Shown here: positions 55,186-64,000 of the stretch, in pieces
How positions within the stretch are numbered: position 1 is the first letter of the stretch
How the letters are laid out: every line of letters begins with the position of its first letter
DNA from: Bryum argenteum
Taxonomy: Eukaryota > Streptophyta > Bryopsida > Bryales > Bryaceae
Assembly: GCA_037043015.1 (NCBI GenBank)
Contig: CM073328.1
Span: 11,939,495 to 12,003,494 of the forward strand
Length of the DNA: 64,000 bases
Direction of reading: 5' to 3'
Translations under genes and position numbers: made by a program
The notes under the pieces: generated by a model
Database searches by the model: none
What the model saw: only the letters and a program-made list of their open reading frames with translations
What the model was told of the DNA's origin: nothing

Positions 55186-58100
55186 AGATTACATCTTTAT
55201 TTCAGAATGTACAGGGGCTTAACGACCCCCTAAAGGTAGATATTGTGAGACGATACTACCGTGGTTTGTTTGATAGTGTAGAAGTTTTGTGCTTTCAAGA
55301 GCACCATCTTCGAGGGGACAGGCTACTAGCGTTGCAATCTTCGTTATGGCCTCAGGCTCAATTTTATGGGGTCGAAGCTGCTGTTGGTTTTGGTAATTAG
55401 CCTGAGGAAGAAGGGGCCGGTAAGGGAGGGGTCTGCTTGTGGGTCGATCCTAGAGTGGCGCATCTCGTTTCGGATTCAGGAAGGACGCTGGATGGGAGAG
55501 CACAGTGGATCCGTTTTGCAGGTGTCCCGGGTGGTGATGTGGCGGTTTTGAACGTCTATGCTTCCATTCATGTCCAGGAGAGGTGTGCTTTGTGGGAGGA
55601 GCTGCGCGACCTATTACCCAAGGATTGTAGATGGATTGTGTGCGGTGATTGGAACTTTGTAGAAAGAAGGGAGGATAAATCTAATATAAATGGTAGACTG
55701 ATTTCTATAGGAGAGAGTAGGGTCTTTAATCTCCTTAAAGATAGCTTAAATGTCTATGAGGATTTCAAAGCGCCCAATGGTGTCCGATTCTCATGAGATA
55801 ATCGGCGTGTAGGGGCCCTTAGATCGCTGGCTAGGTTGGATCGTTGCTATAGTTTTGTGCAGGTAGGAGCAGGGGCGGATCCGGTTATTGAGTACCACAT
55901 CAAAGGCGATTGTTACCATTCTGATTACCTTCCGGTGCTCTGCTCAATCCTTCTCCAACCTCTTTTGCAGAGGCGTTCGGCCTACAAGATGAATAGCTTG
56001 TACTTGAAGGACCCGGTTATGGTCAACAACATTAGTCGAATATGGGGGCAAAACCCTCACCTTGGGTTTACCGGGAAGCTGCGGAAAGCGGTGAAGTACT
56101 ACCGTGAGTACTGTGTGAAGAAGGCAGCAGTTTTTCGAGCGGAGGAGGCACGGCTGAGGCGTAGCGTGGCGTTGTCCACCATCGAGCTTCACAATGACCC
56201 GGACAATGAGGAGCTACAGAGAAGACTAGGTGAGGCGGGTGAGCGCCTTAAATTAGCTGAGACGCGGAAGGTAGAAGGGCAAAGGATTAGGAGTCGGGTT
56301 AAGTGGAAAAGGGTGGGCGATTCCTGTACGCCGGAGTTTTTTCGTGCCTCTAAGGCTCATTCCGACGCCTCGTGTATCACGGCCTTAGAGGACGAGCAAG
56401 GCGGTCTTCGCACTTACCAGCGTAGTTTGGAGGAGGTGTGTACAGCCTTTTACTCGAAGCTCTATACGGCCCCTCCCGAAACGGTGGCGCGTACTAAAGC
56501 CGCGGAGGATGGACTGTCGGCAATCTCAGACCGGCTGACCTCGGAGATGAAGTCGAAGCTGAAGTCTCCAATGTCGATGGAGGAGTTCACGAGAGCGCTA
56601 GCAGACATGGCTCGAGGGAAGGCCCCCGGGCCTGACGGGGTGATTACCGAATGTTTCCAGGCCTTCTGGGAGGTCATTAACGTTGACTACCTCCACATGG
56701 TCAACTTAGCGATCTCTGATGGCCATTTTCCCCCGGGAGTCACGAATGGGCTTATCTCGTTGCTCCACAAGGGAGACACCAGGTTTCGCCTCACCAATTG
56801 GCGACCCATTACACTGCTTAATGTAGTGTACAAGTTGTTTGCCAAAGCTCTCCAAATCCGTGTCCAACCGGTTTTAATGGAGGTCATCAACCTCGACCAG
56901 TCGGCATTCCTCCCCTTGCGGTTCATCCTCGACAACATCCTCCTCACCCACGAAACCATGGCTTGGGCGAAGTATTCCTGTCAACCTCTCATTTTCTTGA
57001 AGTTGGACTTTGCTAAAGCTTACGACTTGGTTGAGTGGCCTTTCTTATTTAGTGCTATGAGAACGCTTGGGTTCCCGGAAGAATTTGTAGGAATGACTCG
57101 GTTGTTGTTTTGTGACGCCACTGCTTCTGTGAAAGTAAATGGGTCACAATCCGAAGAGTTTTCTATACAACGTGGGGTTAGACAAGGTTGCCCCTTGGCG
57201 CCCTACCTTTTCCTAATTGTAGCGGAGGTTCTCAATGCCATGGTCAAGCGTGGTATGGCTGCAGGGGTAGTCAAAGGCATTGAGCTGCCGGCACAGGGAG
57301 GGCAGCAGACCATCGCGCAGTTTGCGGACGACACTTCGCTGACCCTGCTGGGAGAAGAAGAGCCGGCCAAAGAGTTGTTTCGGGTGTTAGACAGGTTTTG
57401 TTTAGGGTCTAGGTTGATCCTCAATAGGACTAAGTCATGCGGGTACTGGAAACACGTAGGAGGTGGAGGTAGGCCACCGTGGACGGAGCAGCTTAATGTT
57501 ATTTGGGTGGACAATGCGGAAGTTGGGAAGCTGCTGGGGAAGCCTTTCGGGCTGTCGCTGGCCTCGGAGGAGGTGGACACCTTCCTCGCCAATCGGGTTA
57601 CTAAAAAGTTACAATATTGGTGCACCACCAAAGTTAATGCGACCGGACGTGGTGTTATTGTGAACAATGTTCTTTTGTCGTCGGTGTTGTTCTTTGTCTC
57701 TATTTGGGGTGGCACTGAGAAGGGCGTTAAGAAAGTTACTTCTGCTATCCAGAATTACATGTGGTCCGGTTCTATGCACAGAGCGCGGACCAAAGTGTCT
57801 TGGGCGCAGTGTTGCCTGCCGAAGGCTGAAGGGGGTATCAACGTCATGAACCCGAAGGATGCTTTGATTGTGTTGATGTGCAAATGGGTGCTGAAGGCTT
57901 GCGAACCAGGGACTTCGAACCTACAGACTTTGATCAAGTTCCGTTTGACCGCTTTTCAACCTAATCAAGGTGGGAGATGGAGTCCTAGCATGGAGTATTT
58001 TACCTTGGCAAACTCTCAGGCGCGTCAGGGCTCAGTGGCTTGGACGAGAGCGGGGAAGGCTTGGAAGAGCCTGAGACCTGCTGTCATCTCTCGGCTGGTG

Positions 58101-59492
58101 ACTACACGTGAAGAGGTATTGAGTGAGCCCTTTTGGTGGTCGTCACAAGTGCCCTTGATTGGGGCGGGTTTCTCCAAACTCCGGGCTGCTCAACTTCATA
58201 AGGCCGGGCTTAGGAGAATTCGTGATGCTGTTGAGGGTGTTCGGCTTTTTTGTGCAGAGGAGGTTGTGGCTAAGTTTGGGCTCTTGGAAGCGGAGAGTGG
58301 TGCCTGGAATGCGGCCTGTGGGGCGCTGCTCAACGAATGGGGCCTGTTGATCGGTACGCAAACTTGTGAGGCGAGTACTGGGGAGTGGCTTGGGTGGTTT
58401 GAAGTCGACTCTGATCTGGAGGCGAAGGTCGTCTTGCAAGCACCACTGCGGCCGCGCGTGAGTATCGAAGGCCCGGAGGGGGTGTGGCCGCTGAGTAGGT
58501 TCACTCAGACCTTCACGGTCCAAACGGTAACGAAGTGTTTACGGCCATCGGAGTGGCCAGGTAGCGTGAGCCTGGAGGATGCTCGCTTATCGAGAGGGGT
58601 ATTCCGGAGAGTGCGGGTCGTTAAAGTTACCAGGGGTCCGAAGAAGGAGGTTGTTCAGTTGTTCTACGGCCGCATTGACAAGCTCGAATGGGACCCTGGA
58701 AAGTTTGTGTGGGACATTGGGAAGAAGGGAGTCCCGTTCATGAAATACTCTGCTAAAATTGGTCGGGAGCTGTTAAGGAACCGCATTGTCGTGGATAATC
58801 CTGTGACTCGAAAGTGGCAGGGTATTCTCCCGAACAACTTTAGATTGAAGTGGAAGACAGTTTGGACTAAGGAGCGGACTAGCAAGGAGGCGGGCCTGGT
58901 GTGGTTGATTTGGCATCGGGCAGTTGCTGTAAACTACTGGCGAGGCCGATTCGATGCTAGTGTTGATATCACGTGCCCTGTGTGTGCTGGTGGAAGAGAA
59001 GAATCTATTCTTCACCGCTTCTGGGAGTGTGTTTCTGCGAGACGTGCTTGGCAGTGGGCGGTTCATATTATGAACGTTCTGATCAGTGGTAGGACTGCTG
59101 CGGGGCCTTGGCAAATGATGTCATGGAAACAAGGTATTTTCTCGGATGCCATCCCTAGGAAGTTTAACCAGGTGAAGCGGGTATGGATGGAACTGCGCAC
59201 CGTTGTGTTGTGGGCGCTTTGGATAGAAAGAAACGATAAGATTTTTAATGGCACTAGCTGGACGCCAGAGAAGATGTACCAGGTGGTGTGGTCGGGCATC
59301 ATCGATTACGGAAGAGTAGAGTGGAGCAAGGTCAAACAGAGGAGGATCTCCCATCCTGATCAAGCAGCGAGAGACTTTGACCAATTTAGAGATAGAAGGG
59401 GTAGTGGCGAAGTTTTTGCCACCTTCAGGCTAGACTTGCCGAAGTGGCAGGTTAGAGGTCCGGATGAAGGTTTTGTTTTGAATATGTCTTGA
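55182..59492 (+). pseudogene. LINE ORF2 (endonuclease and reverse transcriptase), two nonsense codons
   Basis: About 1436 residues in one frame, starting MKITSLFQNVQGLND, broken by TAG at 55398-55400 and TGA at 55794-55796. The APE-type endonuclease shows FQEHHL and VCGDWNF, but its last catalytic motif reads SDY where the family has SDH. The reverse transcriptase domain has LTNWRPITLLNVVYKLFAKA, FLKLDFAKAYDLVEW, GVRQGCPLAPYLF and the catalytic FADD at about residues 714-717. A zinc-binding domain near the C-terminus (CPVCAGGREESILHRFWEC) is typical of plant L1 elements. The protein nicks target DNA and copies the element RNA onto it. Confidence 0.95.
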
Positions 59493-59708
59493 TCTGTTTG
59501 GGCAGGATAGAGGGAGGGGTTGTGGGGTGGGCAAGCGATGACAGTGCTTGGTAGCTTGGGGCGCAAGTCTTACTGCTCCCTGTGCTGTCCTTCCTTGGGG
59601 AGTTTTTCTCTGTTTTTTAGACCCAGGTCACATGTGACTGGGTTTTGTAAGTTGGTTCTTTTTGCAATGAAATGTACGAGTTTCATTTGTGCCAAAAAAT
59701 AAAATAAA

Positions 59709-59723
59709 ATAACTTGATTTTTC
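59709..59723. repeat. Target-site duplication of the LINE, right copy
   Basis: Identical 15 bases to 52672-52686, directly after the A-rich tail. Confidence 0.9.
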
Positions 59724-60084
59724 TGTAGTTAAAAACTACGTACTTTACTTTTAATCCAGAAATTGTAACTCGACTTCTCCTCTAACTCACCTCGGTTCTT
59801 GTGCAAATGACTTATTAAACAATGCACATGTATGGAACCTGTTTTTCAACATGACTCAAGAGAAAATTCGGTGAGAATGTTGAAAAACAGATCCTTTTAT
59901 AGACATTGAATAAATTGAAGGCTATTTGCTCATTTGAGCTCGTCGTGCTCGTCTGCACTGTTGTTAACTTAGCGGCACTCAGCCGTTCACGACGAGTCAG
60001 CTCAACGCAGAGGTTCATGGAAAGAAAAGCGTAAAAAGTTTTATTCATTTTTGTTTTCTGAAAAGTGTCACGGACGGATATGTA

Positions 60085-60215
60085 CTAGGTAACGCAAAAA
60101 GAGCCACTGGTTATGGAAAATAACCAGTGGGGCATCCTTCCGAGCCGGGGGAGCGGCGAGGGAGGTGCCCCACTGGATATTTTCCATAACTAGGGGCTCC
60201 TTTTGCGTTGCCTAG
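60085..60215. mobile_element. Foldback element with ~53-bp arms
   Basis: Left arm starting CTAGGTAACGCAAAAAGAGC and right arm ending GCTCCTTTTGCGTTGCCTAG are inverted complements. Pairing continues inward through GGTTATGGAAAATAACCAGT / ACTGGATATTTTCCATAACT and TGGGGCA / TGCCCCA to a loop of about 25 bp. It would form a long hairpin. Confidence 0.85.
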
Positions 60216-60622
60216 CATAACCGCAGTTCAAAATTTTTAAGAAAAACTAATTTATCCCTCCCCGCATATAAAAAAAAAAAAAAAAGTTCAAAAATCCAAA
60301 AAAAGTTCATTTACTCTCCAAAAAAATAATTTAAAAATTGCATAAACTCGGAAATAACTCAATTGTCATCCTCCAAAAAAAAAATCGAAAAAAAGTCATT
60401 TATCCCTTACTAATTTCCCGTGGAAAAAAAACAGGGTATAAAAACCCCCTCCCCCTCCCTTCTTACAAAACAACAAATGAAGACCGTTGATCTTAGAGAT
60501 CAACGGTGCTAAATGTGAAAGACCATAACGCCAGCGAAAGTGGCGTTATGTAAAATAACCACAACTTCCTTGGCCAATGGGGAGGTGCCACCTCTACAGT
60601 TTTTGCCTGAACTGCGGTTATG
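60216..60622. mobile_element. MITE-like element, 407 bp, 15-bp perfect terminal inverted repeat
   Basis: CATAACCGCAGTTCA at 60216-60230 is exactly mirrored by TGAACTGCGGTTATG at 60608-60622. The interior is A-rich with two palindromes: ACCGTTGATC...GATCAACGGT (60482-60506) and CATAACGCCA...TGGCGTTATG (about 60524-60550). Its right part (GTAAAATAACCA, GGGGAGGTGCC) resembles the adjoining foldback element, so the two are related. The first element abuts it directly. Confidence 0.7.
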
Positions 60623-60879
60623 GTGTTCGCAGTGGTCTTTTGCTTGTAAACATCTTAAAAGAATTAAAACCCAAGGTACACTACTAAAAAGTGGTGCGAT
60701 TCTTTGTAGAGGAGTTTATTGTGAGAGCATTTTTTGTACGTATTTAGAAGACTAGATTAAGTGGAATCATCAATATTCCAGAATTACATGAACAATAGAA
60801 TTGCGAAGCTATTGTGTACCTTTCTCTGAACAGTGTTACTACTCCTCCATTTTCAACTACTCCATTACCACTTTTGTTT

Positions 60880-61088
60880 CAGTGAGGCCCGGTTGGCTCA
60901 TGTCTGCATGCAGGCCGTACAGTACAGACAATGAAAGAGGCCATAAAGTGCCTCTTCTACGGCAACTTTACCCCCCTCTTCCCGCACTACGAGCTCCGCT
61001 CCATGGTCGGCGCTACTCTGTGCATGTTGTGCTGAGGCCATAAAGTGCTGCTATCTGCTTGTGCTCCCGTTCAAATCCGCTTCTTGAA
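60880..61088 (+). other. Coding-like segment with one stop, not identified
   Basis: One frame reads TMKEAIKCLFYGNFTPLFPH, YELRSMVGATLCMLC, a TGA at about 61032, then GHKVLLSACAPVQIRFLK up to a donor-like GTGAGA. The composition is richer in G+C than its surroundings and looks protein-coding, but I recognise no family. The exon-like end is in the right phase to join the lectin exon at 61778, yet the content does not resemble a signal peptide. It may be a gene remnant. Confidence 0.25.
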
Positions 61089-61777
61089 GGTGAGACCCTT
61101 ACCATGAACTTTCACTTTTCATCATTGGCCGAGCAAGATCGGTGAGTGGTAAGAGCTGCAAGATTTCATGCACTTCGATCGCTGCAGGCTTGTAAGGTAG
61201 CATGCATGAGGAAATTTCTTGACTCATACTGTAAATTTGATAGCCCTGTTCTGCTACTGCTACGTACGTCGAGCTAGATCGGTACAAGTTTTGCTCTACC
61301 GGTGAGTGGTAAGGTAACCCTGGAACGCCCAAGGAAGCGTGAGGGGTTTTTCCCGATAGAATCTACTCTGTAGATCTTTCTGTATTTAACTTTTTAGATG
61401 TCGAACTGGTCACCTTCTTGTGATGCATTCAAATCATCACTCAAAAAGTGAAAATTTACAATTCAAATAACAATTTGTATGAGTCATTTTGTGCTTCGAA
61501 AGGATTGTGGTAGGTAGGTTGGGGTTGTACATAACCTTGTAGGAGGTTGCAAGCTCGGTTTCAATGATTGGTTCATTCATGATGCCCAAGTTCAAAAAGT
61601 GCATCTACCTTTCTCCTGTGTGGGATTATTTTACGAAGCGTTCACCTGGAGTAATTTGATGTTCTTCTTAAAAGTCGAATTATACTCTAGAATCTGCCGT
61701 CAATTGTCCGATTGTTGGTGCCATTTTAATGCAATGGAGGTCGATGAGAGATCTAATGACAGTTGATCTTCTTGCAG

Positions 61778-63671
61778 CTCTGTGAAGTACTTTTGCGACT
61801 TCTATCGAGAACAGGCTGGACTTCAATGGCAAACTTCAGCACGAGGGATCCCTCAAAGTTGATGAGTCTAAGCGGAAGTTGCATATCAGACACAGACACA
61901 AACAACAACCTCTGGCTGACCGCAACCCGCAACAAATCCACAACTATCACCGCAGCAGTCGACAGTGCCTGCAAAGCAGTGTACGCAACAAAGATTCACA
62001 TACAGTCACCATGGAACACGTCCTTCACTTTCACGATCCATCCCTCGCCGGGGGGCCTTACCGGGCCAGTTCCTCACGTTCGCCATCACGGCCAGCCCCA
62101 CTGTGGGCACACCAGCCACAGCCGGATTGTTCAACGATACCGACTCCGCACCCCTCACGCCCTCCGTTGCAATCTGCTTCTTCACGTACTGGAACAATGT
62201 ATCGATTCTTGTCAACGAGAAGTTCCAGGAGGGGAGCGCGGTTTGGAACTGGAATCTCGATAAGTTCAATGTGTCGCTGAACAAGGCTTATGATCGAGTA
62301 CGAAGCTATAAAGCTTGGATTGATTATGATGGGGATACGGTTGCGTTTTATATTGTAGCGCTTGATGGTCCCGCTGCGACGAAGAGTGTTGATTCCCGGG
62401 TGTTTTCGGAGAAGCTGGATCTTTCGAATGCTCTGCCGGCGGAGTCTTACGTGGGGTTCACCGCTGCCACTACTGCTGATGATCGGGAGATTCACGAGAT
62501 TTTGAGTTGGGAGTTTTCACCGAGCTCTGAGTCGTCGCCCACATCAGGAGCATCACCCATCCCCGGGTAAGCACTCATAGCACTTGTGCCAATTTGCATA
62601 GAATCTTGTGGGTTGCAAGAGATTGTACCTCTCAATCATTCAGCTACTTGTCGTGCTCTACATGATTTGGAGTAGTATTTACAAATTTATCAATTAATTC
62701 TTCCTTTCGACTTTGCCATTAAACTCAACTTCAGCAACAATGATATAATTTTTAATGAACTTCAGCAACAATGATATAATTTTTAATGAAGAGATCGTTA
62801 TTAAATTACAAGTATAATGATATTACAAAGAAGTGATGTTGCTTTGAGAATGGCAGTGGAGGTGCCATATTGGAACTGTAATAGATGGGAGCATGGCACT
62901 TTGTGTCAAAATGGAAATACTGGTATGTCAATAGGGACAATTCAACAACTTTGAGGTTAGAAGCATTACCACTAGAATAAGAGGATAACAGTATCTGCTC
63001 TCTTACAGGATGAGTGCTCATAAGGGAACAAATATCAACGAGAGAGCAATCATAGGAGCCTGCATTGAGGGAATGATATTCCTTCTAATAATCGTACTCC
63101 TGCTTCGACAAATATTCCTGAAAAGATTTTCTTGCAAAAAATTCACCAAGTTACGCGTCTTCATCTCCCACACAGGCGGTAGCGACGGCCAAGCAAAGAA
63201 CTTCCCAATCTCACTCTCTGAGAAATTAAAGCAGGACCCGCGGTACGACGTTTTCATCGATACACAGATGCGGAAAGGCGTGGATTTCACTGTCGAGATT
63301 AAGCGGGAGGCGCAACGGTTTGATTTGGGGATAGTGGTAGTGACAAAGGAGTATTTTGAGAAGAAGTGGCCCATGATCGAGTTGGTTGAGTTTGTGGAGA
63401 TGTTTCAAAGTGGGCATCCGAGTGTCCGTTTGTTGCCATTGTTTTATACATTGACTCCGGGGATGTTCGTGCGCTTCTCGATGAGAGCTTTTGGGACGCG
63501 GCATGGAAGAGTATGGGGACTGAAGAGCATCCCGTGGATGTGAAGAAGTGGCAACAAGTTGTGAAGCAACTTTGCGCTTTGAATGGAGTTGTGTATAAAT
63601 ACCGTGATGGGAGTCACGAAGCTGAGTATATTCAAGATGTTGTGAAAGAAGTGGATTCTATTTTTGAAGAG
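61778..63671 (+). CDS. L-type lectin - transmembrane - TIR receptor-like protein (5' end unresolved, two apparent frameshifts)
   Basis: Lectin exon 61778-62566 follows the acceptor CTTCTTGCAG. It shows LMSLSGSCISDTDTNNNLWL and NTSFTFTIHP, then after a +1 change near 62050-62065 QFLTFAITASP, RSYKAWIDYDGDTVAFYIVA, VFSEKLDLSNALP, SYVGFTAAT and EILSWEFS: the legume-type lectin beta-sandwich. A Ser/Pro-rich stalk ends at donor CCCGG/GTAAGC. The intron (62567-63008) joins in phase to exon 63009-63671. That exon encodes a membrane span (AIIGACIEGMIFLLIIVLLL), a basic stop-transfer stretch, and a TIR domain: LRVFISHTGGSD, YDVFIDTQMRKGVDF, DLGIVVVTKEYFEKKWPMIE (the final E at the position of the NADase glutamate), and VRLLPLFYTLTPG. 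After a one-base change near 63459 it continues DVRALLDESFWDAAWKSMG and KKWQQVVKQLC...EYIQDVVKEVDSIFEE. L-lectin ectodomains normally join kinases; TIR domains signal in immunity. The exon ends at a GTGAGT donor just before a TAG (63678). Confidence 0.72.
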
Positions 63672-63849
63672 GTGAGTTAGAACCATAATTCTTATATTTA
63701 GAATTTTACTTTAGGGAAATTTCCACAAGGATGGGTGGTAAAAATAAAGGTCTCTGGAACAAGAAGGGCGGAGTCTCATAATAAGGGGCATTCAATAGAT
63801 CATTGTGATTGTTTATTGAAGTGGACTTTGTTGGCTTGATGTTATGCTG

Positions 63850-64000
63850 AAGAGGGAGGACCCTAGATTCCTCTTTCTTGCGAAATCTGGTGCTGCTCGG
63901 GTGGTAGGCAAACTCACTCTTTTGTAGTTCTCTTTCAGTTAGGTAGTTGTGGTTGACTCAAGGCTGCGGTGGTGCGCCACGGCCAAGGAGCAGGGCCACA
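63850..64000. repeat. Duplicate of the phosphogluconolactonase 5' flank
   Basis: The stretch matches 48150-48300 in the same orientation: GACCCTAGATTCCTC, GTAGTTCTCTTTC, GTTGACT, and GCGCCACGGCCAAGGAG among others, with scattered differences and small deletions. It runs off the window edge. No coding exon of the enzyme is visible within it. Confidence 0.8.

Larger units (their letters stand above)
52687..59708 (+). mobile_element. Full-length L1-clade LINE retrotransposon, ~7.0 kb
   Basis: The element has a short 5' leader (to 52962), ORF1 with a zinc knuckle, ORF2 with endonuclease, reverse transcriptase and a C-terminal zinc-binding domain, a ~200-bp 3' untranslated region and an AAAATAAAATA-type tail. 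Perfect 15-bp target-site duplications flank it. Both reading frames are free of frame changes but interrupted by three nonsense codons (53269, 55398, 55794), so this copy should not move autonomously. Confidence 0.95.

Overview
The window is nuclear DNA of a land plant. Genes carry GT-AG introns and plant-type products: an RWP-RK factor, a family 1 pectate lyase, a SIN3/SNL corepressor, a probably plastid 6-phosphogluconolactonase, SSU72 and a TIR-domain receptor. Introns and spacers are AT-rich, while exons are clearly richer in G+C. A gene resembling centrosomal protein CEP78 would fit a plant with flagellated sperm (bryophyte, lycophyte or fern). That placement is an inference; the species cannot be named from the sequence.

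Layout: 1-2.4 kb, 3' part of an RWP-RK (RKD-like) gene (+). 5.3-8.5 kb, pectate lyase (+), five exons, with small transposon remnants in its introns. 9.3-12.1 kb, SSU72 phosphatase (-), four exons. 13.3 kb, F-box fragment (-). 15.5-20.9 kb, SIN3 corepressor (-), four exons. 21-28.6 kb, gene-poor DNA with tandem repeats, a Stowaway element, a 26-bp satellite and a tRNA-derived SINE. 28.7-30.2 kb, a possible small coiled-coil gene (-) beside a gene (+) for a small basic protein ending in a SUMO-interaction-like motif. 32.6-39.5 kb, CEP78-like leucine-rich-repeat protein (-). 38.9-43 kb, repeats and MITEs. 43.2-43.8 kb, intronless secreted protein of the At4g14100 type (+). 45.0-47.7 kb, 6-phosphogluconolactonase (-), eight exons. 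51.0-51.75 kb, decayed malectin-like receptor pseudogene (-). 52.69-59.71 kb, a full-length L1-type LINE with a 15-bp target-site duplication but several disabling point changes. 60.1-60.6 kb, two foldback elements. 61.8-63.7 kb, a gene with an L-type lectin ectodomain, one membrane span and a cytoplasmic TIR domain (+). The last 150 bp duplicate the 5' flank of the phosphogluconolactonase gene.

Exon joins given below were checked by hand for reading phase and agree with family structure. SSU72 comes to exactly 194 residues, phosphogluconolactonase to 399 and SIN3 to 1398. The genes form no operon-like unit. The most unusual element is the lectin-TM-TIR gene: a sugar-binding receptor of the kind normally joined to a kinase appears joined to an immune-type TIR domain. 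Its two apparent frameshifts both lie in G-rich stretches, and its last visible exon ends where TIR-NB-ARC genes usually have an intron, so the protein may continue beyond the window.
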